Source: Charina bottae
Taxonomy: Eukaryota; Chordata; Lepidosauria; Squamata; Charinaidae
NCBI GenBank assembly: GCA_023362775.1
Contig: JALMGJ010000012.1
Location: 26,257,001 to 26,321,000 of the forward strand
DNA: 64,000 nt
Reading direction: 5' to 3'
Below the pieces are notes generated by a model that was not told the origin of the DNA, made no database searches, and saw only the letters and a list, made by a program, of their open reading frames with translations. Shown here in pieces: positions 45,601 through 56,272 of the stretch; positions within the stretch are counted from its first letter, which is position 1; the number at the start of each line of letters is the position of its first letter. The position numbers were made by a program, and so were the translations under genes.

Positions 45601-48600
45601 CAAAACTAGCACTCAGACAGACAATGATGGTGGTGGTGGTGGTCAAGTTAATAATGATGTAACTGTCACTCTTCTGCCTATATTGCAGAATGACCAGAGC
45701 ATAAATTCACTTCAAACATGGTCAGAGTGATACTGTATAAGTCATAGCTTTCCAAACTGTGTGTCGGGACACGTTAGTGTGTCGGCTGCAGTGTCTGGGT
45801 GTGTCGCGGCTGCTGCTGCCTCCGAGCCCTGCCAGGATTCCACACAGGTCTTAGTGCCTGCCTTGTGCCCTGCTGCCTCCAAACCTGCTGTGATTACACG
45901 TAGGTCCTAGTGCCTGCTTTGTGCCCTGCTGTAAGAGTGTGTCACGAAATGATGCCTTGCTGTAAGAGTGTGTCGCAAAATGATGCATGTCTAAAAAGTG
46001 TGTCACCAACATGAAAAGTTTGGAAAGCTCTGGTATAAGTTGTTATTCTCCATATCTAAAATGTGTCCTAACAGACTGCCTGTTTGGTATATTCGGGTGT
46101 ACTTTTTAAGAACCTGGTAATGGTATCAGTGGGGGTGGGGAGTGGAGACCAGATGGTGGACATGGTGTCATGATCTAAGCCCTGCCCCTTTTCTATGCGC
46201 ACCAATGTTGCCTGCACCTACAAAAGGGGTAGGGCTTGGCTCATGCTGCTGCATACTGTAGTTGGGTTCATGCAACACGCAGAACTCTAAACCTCAGATA
46301 GTGAAACACAGTTTTTGGGTTCATGCAGTTTCTGGACCCAAACAAATAAATAGTTTATGTGTTGGCCTCATTCCCACCATATACTAAGTATGTGGCAAAG
46401 TTCCTCCAGCAGTACACCACAAGCTATCCAAGCCAATTTTAGCCACTCTAATAATGTTCAAGTCCAGTGATATTCCTGCGTTCCTTTCTTACTTGGTCAT
46501 CAGTAAGATTACAATAGGATCACAGCACAGGGTCTCTACGTTGGCCAATGTAAGTGACTATCCCTTCTTGCTTTTTACAACGTAGAGACCCTGTGCTGTG
46601 ATCCTATTGTAATTAGGTAAATGGCAATCCCTAGTTCAGCATGGCTGATCTTGAAAGCAGGATACCATCTGTTCATGTGTTCATGCGGGAGACCATTAAG
46701 AAATGCCAGGCCTATGGGCTAGAACAGGAAGTTGGAAAAGGATCCAGAAAGACAGCAGCAAATCAAAATCTGTGTTGTTGGCAAGAGAACTATATGTCCA
46801 GAAGCTTTTTAAATGGCAAAAATAAACTCTTTGACTACAGCCCCTTTTATTTTGGTTACATGACATTATCTAGCATCCAAAATGGTATTATATTGGCCTT
46901 GTATCTGTTTATGCTTATGTCAAAGGGCATAAGCCAGGTTTTTCATTTTCACTTACCTTGAGCCTTTTAGTGAGAAAGGACTAAAAATACAACTCATCAG
47001 TACGTTCAAGGCTTCATTATTTATTTATTTATTTATGAAATTTATCCGACCACCTGACACCATCTGTATTGTAGGTGGCTTACAGAGCCTGTGTATTTAA
47101 AACTCTACAAATCAGAATAAAATGATTAAAATTGGGTCTACGGATACAAAGCTATGAAATCACAATTGTGGGAGAGATGGATGGATGGATTCCATTCAGT
47201 CATGCTGATTCTCGGAGACTTCCTAGATAGGACCTTGCAGTTTTCTAGGCAAGGTTTTTCAGAAGTGGTTTGCCATTGCCTCCTTCCTGGGGCGGAGAGG
47301 GAGTGACTGGCCCAAGGTCACCCAGCCGGATTTGGGCCTAAGGCAGGACTAGAACTCTCAGTCTCCTGGTTTGCCATTGGCTCCTTCCTAGGGCTGAGAG
47401 GCAGGGGCTGGCCCAAGGTCACCCAGTCGGCTTTCAGGCCTAAGGCAGGACTAGAACTCTCAGTCTCCTGGTTTGCCATTGGCTCCTTCCTAGGGCTGAG
47501 AGACAGGGACTGGCCCAAGGTCACCCAGCCGGCTTTGGGCCTAAGGCGGGACTAGAACTCTCAGTTTCCTGGTTTGCCATTGACTCCTTCCTAGGGCTGA
47601 GAGACAGGGACTGGCCCAAGGTCACCCAGCCAGCTTTGGGCCTAAGGCGGGACTAGAACTCTCAGTCTCCTGGTTTGCCATTGGCTCCTTCCTAGGGCTG
47701 AGAGACAGGGACTGGCCCAAGGTCACCCAGCCAGCTTTCATGCCTAAGGAAGGACAAGAATTCTCAGTCTCCTGGTTTGCCATTGGCTCCTTCCTAGGGC
47801 TGAGAAACAGGGACTGGCCCAAGGTCACCCAGCCAGCTTTGGGCCTAAGGCGGGACTAGAACTCTCAGTCTCCTGGTTTGCCATTGGCTCCTTCCTAGGG
47901 CTGAGAAACAGGGACTGGCCCAAGGTCACCCAGCCGGCTTTCATGCCTAAGGTGGGACTAGAACTCTCAGTCTCCCGGTTCCTAGCCTGGTGCCTTAATC
48001 TTATCGCCTATATATATTCCTTAACACCTATTTAAAGTGATATAATCAGTACATTATGGAATCGTAAAAAGTGGCATTGCTAATTTAATTAAACCCCAAA
48101 GGCCCTCTGGAAGAGCTGTGTTTTCTGCTGCTTTTGGAAGGCCATGAGGGTGAGGACCCCTGATTTAGGGGACAGGCTATTCCAGAGGAGGGGAGTTGCC
48201 ACAGAGAATGCCCAGGCCCCCTCACACCATACCTCCTGGTAGGTGGGATCTTAGCAGATCCTTTCTACTTGTGAAGGAGGTGAGTAGGTTGATGGTGAAT
48301 TTCCACCAACTCAAGAGTGTCACCTCTAATAAACATTTTTCTTTTGTTTTCAGTGCCGAGTTAAAAGTTTTGGAAGAAGCTTCTGTATCAGTCTGCAGGT
48401 CTTTAGGTATGAGGCTGCATTCAACTTAGCATTTCTTTCCATGCTGTTCATATTGTCAGCTTTCCTAGTAAATTGCACTGCTTCTCTATAACCCTTTGTA
48501 TTTGTGATGCATTTAATATCTCCCATCTGTGGCCTGTACACGAGATTTTAAAAACCACATTTTGTTTTCAGGGCTTGAAGTAGTCATATTGTGCCCGCAT

Positions 48601-51600
48601 GTGCTATTTGAACAAAAAGTTTTCACAGGTTTTTGCTTTATATTGCATGCTGTCACAGGAAGTGGCTTGGGTGCAGTTATATTAAGTTCTAGTCAGTGGA
48701 ACAGGTTGTTTTTCTTCTGTCTCTTTTAAAAAAGGATTTTAATGCATTTATTCAAAAGATAATATGTGTAGGAGGTAAAAGCAGAAATGGAACATGAAAA
48801 TTGCTCAGTAATTGATGTCAAATGCTTCTTCAAAATGTTGAATTTTGACCCAATGTAAAATCGACATTGAATTTAAACTTGAACAAAACAGTTGCCTTTC
48901 TGAACTGTGCTACAGTATATTGATTCAGATCAATAGTGTTTGAGAGACCTGCCATCTGTGACTTCATCTAAACTTTGTGAAACTATCTGAAATGCCAGAA
49001 CTAAACATGGGAAATGAGGGGGTTACTATCAAAAGGACAGCTCCATCTTGAACTTTCCCTTTTCCCCATTTAGAGCATGTCATCTCATCCATTTGAGATG
49101 TGGCACCATGATGCTTGTCTGATGGCTAAACATCTCCTGGTATGCTTGCCCATCAGTCTATGGATTTTTTTTCCTCCTTGTAACTTATTTGAGCAAATCC
49201 TGAGCAAATTTACAAAGAAAGAGGTACATTCCTTGTTAGGTTTGAGTGTAATTCCCTGGTAAGAGTACATAGGCTCACAGTCTTCATGCTTTAGACTAGA
49301 AATAAGCATTGTAAAATCTGAAACATCCTCTAATGTGTCCTGCTCTTCTTCCTAGTGGAGAATAATCCTCGGACAGGAAATCTTGCCTCACTGATTAAAG
49401 TCTTCCTTTCCAGAACCAAAGAACTAAAAATTTCAGCAGAATGTCAGAAGTAAGTGTGCTGTTTTACTTCCTGATTTTCGTTACCAAAAAACACAAATAC
49501 CAAACCCGACCCTGGTTGAAATGCGCACAGTTGCTGCTGAGGGAGCTTGCTAATGGGCTGGCTAATCACTCCAAGGGCACAGCTGGCTGAATTTCTGGAA
49601 CTCTTGAGTCCCTATTTAATGCACTCAGAGACCCTTCCATCAAAATTGCTTGGAGGAGGTGATAGGTTTCCTATTGTTTTATGGCGGGAAGCATGAACGT
49701 GGGGTAACATTTTCTAAAACCAAGAAAGGCAAAGTAAGTATCCCCCAATTTCCATTTTTTTTAAAAAAGAAAAAACCCAAATGCTTGACTCTGTCCATCT
49801 GTCTGACATGGCCAGATGTACTTTACATAGTTCCCCCATCATCTGAGGCCCTTGCTTTCTAAAAATGGAGTTGCTGGCCTCTCAACGTTTATCCCAGAGC
49901 TTTCCAAACTGTGTGTTGCGACACAAAAGTGTGTCACCACACACAGTCTGGTGTGTCGCCACACAACCCGGAAGCGCTGATCATCATCAGTGCTTCCGGG
50001 TTTTCCCGCGGCGACACACCAACTGCAGCGCGCAAAACCCGAAAGCAGCAGCAGCGCTTCCGGGTTTTCCCACGCTGCCGCACTTCCGGGTTTTCCCGCG
50101 GCGACACACCAACGCCGGTTGGTGTGTCGCCGCGGGAAAAACTTTGGAAAGCCCTGGTTTATCCACTTGACTAGTATTACGGTGTGTTCTCACTCTGTTA
50201 ATTAGCCTTAATGAGCCATGCTGGTAAGTTCCTATTGCATCCAGTGACATCAGTAACTAAAAGAGCTAGACAATAGAGGTGGATTCCGGCCCACAGGACT
50301 TTTTCTGTCTGACAGTTCCAAAGAAGGGAGGTGACTCAGTACCTTTTTTGACAGATGATGGATTATAGAAAGCCACTTGCAAGTGACAAGCTGATAACAT
50401 TGTGCAACATTATGAAATTATACCCACGCATTTTTCAAGTTTGGGGCTGTCGCTAGCAAGAATCCCCTTCGCTCGTTGTCTGGAATTCAATACTTTCCTG
50501 TTCAGTAAAACGTCTTGCATGTTTTGGGGACAAGGTATGAAAAGAGTGCAGAGCATTTTGGGGTTAGTGCAGGGAGTTGGCGTTTGGAGGGCCCATTGTA
50601 AGCATTCTCATAAATCGGTTGCTGTCCGTAAGGGTCACAACTGGCGAGGCGGAAATCTCTGTTTCTCACAGCAGGAAAAGCCTGTTTGTAAACCAGGCAG
50701 GGGTGCAGAGGTCTTCAGAAGTGTGGCTACATGGCATGGGCTAGAAAGGGCAGGAGGAGAAAGCAAGCCCGGGACTTAAACCTGGGGACCAACACGTCAG
50801 AAGGCACAATGTTGTTGGATAGATCGCTGCTTTGCCTGCGTGGCTTCCTAATTTTACACGGCAAATCTGCCTCTCTGATCTTCTGCCATCTGCTTGAGAA
50901 TGTGAAGAGAGCAATTTTCATGCCTGGTACAAAGTCTTGGCAGGGTCCCTTTAAAAAAATGGCTGCCATAGTTGAAGAAGCCGGCCAGAAAATGCCCGTT
51001 TACCGGAAGACAGATGTGCAAAAATGCGCTGCCCCTGAGACATTTGCTTCCACAACTCAGCTTACCTTTTGTCTTTTATTTCTTTTTAAAAGGCACACGC
51101 TCCCCACTCCCGGTGGCTTACGGTGTAAATATAGAAGCATTAAAAACCATGCAGTATATAAATACGTGCACACAAACACAAGCGTGTACTTTACAGAGCA
51201 TTCACATTGAAAAAACAGCATCAGCCCTTAAAAACCTCGTAAAAAGACAGGCCTTAAGCTTTCTCCCAGCCTGCAGCAGCCACAGCTCCAAAAGTAGTTT
51301 GCTCAACAATGAAAGCTACACCATGGGAAAAATAGACATTATTGTTGAAGAGCTAAGAATATGGGGACTAGCAGCCCTGCGGTCAACAGGATTTGTTTAT
51401 ATAAATTAAAATAGGTATTAAGCTCTTTCCTTCTTTGTATCCAAGGCAGAGCTATTTCCTTATTTGCTGAGGCTGGAAAAGGAAAAAGTCTGTTCTAGTG
51501 CTTCAGTCCTACATTGTATAGTTTGCGATTCGAAACTGTTGAAACTTAGAAGAGTTTAAGATAACAATGTGACAAATTTATAAATAAATTTAAATCCAGT

Positions 51601-54600
51601 GCTTTGTCTCTTACATTATGACAGAAAAAGAGATATTCCATACTGTATCCCCTTTCCCCCCCAGCAGAATGGGAAGATCTTTTGGTAAACTTTGTGTTTA
51701 AATAGGTTAACCAAAGTAATGGTTGCGTTTTAAACATGTTCTGCCTTTTGGGGGAAGAGAAGGAAATTTAAGGCACAGGTGTCCATTTTGCAGTTTAGAA
51801 CGATTAATTAGACTGAAGCTAATTTCCTTAGCAATTAGTTGAGACAAATTAAAACTACCTAAGCAGTGTTTTATTCAGTAACATTGCAATTCTTATTATT
51901 ACCCATACAAATACTTTATTGGGTAAGCGTGCTCAGGTTTTTTTAGGCTCAGAAGATCTTGGTTTAACTCAAGCAGGTGATGTGATGTATTGAATATCTT
52001 GAATGCATTTCTTGCTATATGTTTTGATTGGTACATAGCTGGTTCAAACTCCTGTTTCTCTTCCAGCCATCTCTTTATCTGGCAGGCTCAGAACGCTCTG
52101 TTTATTATTTGCTGCCTGCTGAAAGTGTTGATCTGTCAGGTGTCAGAAGAGGAGTTGCAGCTTCATTTTACCTATGAGGAAAAGACACCAGGCTCTTATG
52201 GTAAATATTGAACCTTCCTAAGGGAACAAATGGCATCACACTTCAGCTGAAAGGTTTAACTTACTGCAAAGTGTTTGTTCTTATATTTCCCAGTTTGATG
52301 TTTCACAATGCATGGTTAATATATCATTTTATCGTAAATATAGTTGTACGCAAAAGTTGAAGCATACCTGGTCAGAATGGATGTTTCAGTGACTCCCTAC
52401 AGCAGTGTTTCTCAACCTTGGCCACTTTAAGATGTGGGAATTCTGGGAGTTGAAGTCCACACATCTTAAAGTGGCCAAGGTTGAGAAACACTGCCCTACA
52501 GAGTACCTTGAGATACGAAGAAATTGAAACTGAAAAGTTTGATATTTCAGCAAAACAGTGATCTGAAACATACCTCCAACTCTACCAAGAAATGCTTACA
52601 GAAAAGAAGGATCAAGGTTTTAGAATGGCCTTCACAGTCCCCAGGCTTGAGTATTATTGCAAATCTGTGGGAGGTCCCAACCATTCAGTTCATGCAAGGA
52701 GACCCAAGAGTATTTCGGAGCTGGAAGAGTTCTACAATGAAGATTGGGGGGGGGGGGAATCCAAAAGAAAAAATAAAAGGACTCTTAGCTGGCTGTAGGA
52801 AATGTTTGGCAGTTGTTATTTTTGCCATGGGGCGTTACTAAGCACTGATTAAAAGAGTGTTCAAACTTCTGCATCTGCCATAGACACGGTTTTCTTACTT
52901 TGAATCTGTGGACAACTGCTCATAAATAGTATGTGTTTAACTTTGCAGAGAAATATGTTTAACTTTGTACCAGGTAGAAGTTGTGTCAGCTTCTGTTATG
53001 GATTCTTTCAAATATATAATTTGACTAGGGGTGCCCACACTTTTGCATACAACTGCATGTATAAAAAATGAAGTACAATTTATCTCCATTATAGCTCAAC
53101 TCTTGCTATCTTGACAACAGTAATACAGTAATGCTTTCTGTATTTTCTCTTGCCTTCTTCCAGAAATTTTTTGTTGGTGTTGTTTTTACTTTCCAGTCTA
53201 GGCACAGTCCTAGGATTTCTAAGTAGTCTCCCATCCACATGCTAATGAATCTGCTGCTACTTAGCTTAGTAGCTAGGTGCTACTACCTCCTGGGAGGCCA
53301 TTCTTGGTAGGCCTATTTTTAGAGCAACATATTTACAAGAGAAATATATTAGCAGATTGTGGGCAGGTCCCAAGATGAATAAAAATAAGTAAAACATTGT
53401 CTTACCAGGGAAATCTCTACCAAACCTTAAATCAGATGAAGGATTGAGTATGCTCAATGGGCATGAGTGATTGGCTGACTATAAGGGAAGTAAACGAGAA
53501 CCAGAGTAGGGAGGCTGGAGTAGAGTGGAACTCCATGCTGTGTTGTTTTGGTACAGATCTCCTTACCGGTTGGGTGACCATCAGTCTGGTAGATTTTTCA
53601 CAATCCATTCATCTGCAGATAAAATTAAGCATTTCTTTTGGAGGTACATGTATGTCTGTGCAATAGTGTATTTGAGAGAAAAGCAAGCTTTTGGGGCCTA
53701 TTTACTGTATGTCCTGGCAGAGAAAAGAGAAAGTATCTATCATGTTCTGGATTCAGTTCAGCACTGGCCAGCAACTTCTAGCAAAAGAAAGGACTTCTTC
53801 AGACAACAGATAATTTAGCTCTGGAAGTTGCTGCCACAAAGTGTGGTAAGAGCTAGCTGGTGAATTAGATGAGTTCAAAAGAGCATTCGAGGAACCGATC
53901 GAAGATATGTCTGTTAGAAGCTGTTAGTTATGACTGCTGGGTGGAACCACCAAGATCAAAACCAATAAGCCTTTGTATATCAGTCGCTGAAGAGCAACTG
54001 TCTCCACAACTGTCCTGTGTCTTCAGGAAGACCTGGCTGGCTGCTGCGTTAGATGGTTGTTGGCCAGACCCAGCAGGACTGTCTTGTAGGATCATCTGTG
54101 GGGCCAAGCTTACCATCAGACCTTGTCCCACTGTATGCCCTGCCTAGAGATTGCCTACCTTTAGTTTTTCAATCCAGTGCAGTGTCCTGCTCCTCTCAAC
54201 ACAACATTTGCATGACCTCTGGGGACAGTTCTTCCTTCTTTTGGCCTTCCCAAATTGTAAAATCATCCAGTTTCCCCTTTGAGCAAATGCAGATAAATAT
54301 GGAGAGAACCTGGGAAGTTAGTAATTCTTTGCTAAAAGCTTACTGGACTCCTGTAGTGTCCTGCAGTTAGTTGCCTGCTTGGATGTTTATATACAATGAA
54401 GGCCCAAGACATCTGTAAGAAAAACGAGACAGTTGCTTTGTGATTTCCAACACTGTGTTTTATTCCAGATGCCTTCTTTTATTTCCTTTATCACGGAAAA
54501 CTTTAAATATAGTAGACAAGCTGGAGATCTTATTCCTACCCCATTGAGCGTGACTATGCTTGTTCATATCTGACTCCATCTCTTCATTTATAGATTTGCT

Positions 54601-56221
54601 CATTAAGCCAGTCTTTGACTCTTGCTCAAGTCACAGCACATAGGATATCCCTTAATGTAAAGTGAGCATCCTTTGGATGCCAGGATGCCTTATTCATTGG
54701 CATCCTGGAAACACAACAGGGGATCGTTTTTTTTCTTGTCGTTCAAAGAGATGTTGGTAGAAGGATGTCACAGTCATGTCACTGAAGCTAGTACATTCCA
54801 CTGGATTTTTGTGGTCATTCCCACTGGGTTTCTTTAGGAAAGAGAGTGTGGGATATGGAAGTGTTTTTCTCAAGTTTCTCAACTGCAAAGTCAGTGCTGT
54901 TACTTTTTGCCTTTCAACGTTTATAGGAAGACAGCTGTGTGTAGCAGAGAATGTGGCTCTGGAAAATTATATTGGAAGAGGTTTGAAAAGGAAGGTGCAA
55001 GAATATATTTTTTAAGCATTAGAATATAAAAAGCAGGAGGGAGTCTATGTACTGTAACTCCTGTAATAATGCAACCTAAGGAATTATGAAGCAGAGTGTA
55101 AAAAATAATACAAATGAAATAAGTACTTAAGCCAGAAATCTGGCATTCAGGAAAAAGAATTTTTCACCAATGGCAGCGTGTCAACAAATGGAAATCTTTG
55201 GACTGTGCTTTAACACTGCCAAATAGAAATCTTGCATGTGGTGCAAGATCTAAAGCAGAATCTTTGATGGTACGGGGCCTCAGATTTCCTTTCTGCACGC
55301 TAGGGTTCTTCCCATGTCGAGGATAGATTTTATCAATCTTAGTGAGACAGTAAATGTCAAAGACTAAAACACCAAAGATCATATTAAACAAGGTGGTTTG
55401 ATAGGAAAACACACAAGAGTTGCACTTCCACTGAAAAAGCAGGCCCGCCACTTATGGCTTCTGAGATTGCGTGCAGAACTTGACGTTTGGGCATCTTTTT
55501 CACGTTAAATAGTAGCTACATCTTTCGCCCAGGAATGACCCTGCCATCAATCACCATGTATTAATAACATCAAGGTTGATTCCTGGAAAACAATATTTTG
55601 TTGGGTGCTTTCTTGTTGGAAAGTCTTTCAAAGTTCAGCTGGGATAGAACCACAGAAGAAAGGCGGCTGAGAGGGATGGCAAGCAGGCACATATTAAGTC
55701 TGTTCTTAGGGAGCAAATGTGATTCCCAGTTTGGTTTTGATTTTTGAAGCCATAAAACATTTGGGAGTGGAAACTTGATGGCTAGTTCACCAGTAGAAGC
55801 CCTTTTGAAGGAATCTTGAACCCCAGAGGAGAGGTGTAAGATGACCTAGGAAGAAGGCTGTTTGGGATAAACCCAAGCGTTCTAATGAAAGAAGGAAATT
55901 CCAGGCTGGGTTGTATGTCAGATGAGATTCGTTAACTTAAAATTTGTCCTTAATTTTGGGAATCTGCTAAGCAGACTCCCCAATCTGGCATCCTCCAAAT
56001 GTGTTTGGATTACCACTTCCAGAATTCCCAGCCAGCATGGCACACAGCCCTCTTCCCCCCCTCCCTAATTTATAACTCACAATAACTGTTTTTCTTTACC
56101 TCATCTACTAGTTCTAATCAGTGTTATATTCCAAAGGTGGGAGAGTCATTAAATCCCCCCCAGTCATTAAGAAATCCCCCTCCCTTGTGGGGGGAGATGG
56201 GCGGTGATATAAATCAAACAA

Positions 56222-56272
<51 letters not shown>

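Larger units (their letters stand above)
30625..48353 (+). other. DYM: DYM intron 2 (17.7 kb)
   Basis: Holds a Sauria SINE, L2 and RTE pieces, two family-2 MITEs, a Penelope-like fragment with a hammerhead motif, a perfect 36-bp inverted repeat and a SINE-derived minisatellite, listed separately. No convincing exon is seen in 30625-34400, 34764-35780, 36166-37080, 38220-40365 or 43400-45740; the last three and 31100-33900 look like unique intronic DNA. Minor simple repeats are at 32938-32990 (AAT then GGA) and 45630-45643 (GGT). Confidence 0.7.

Noticed and set aside
47318..47828. Repeated minus-strand frames with the phrase [15 protein letters not shown]
   Set aside because: They arise from the 101-102-bp SINE-derived units read in one frame and have no gene context.
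55164..55451. 95-codon minus-strand frame ([18 protein letters not shown]) that looks protein-like
   Set aside because: It begins at a GTG straight after a stop, shows no splice sites and matches no family I know. Possibly a pseudogene remnant, but not supportable.
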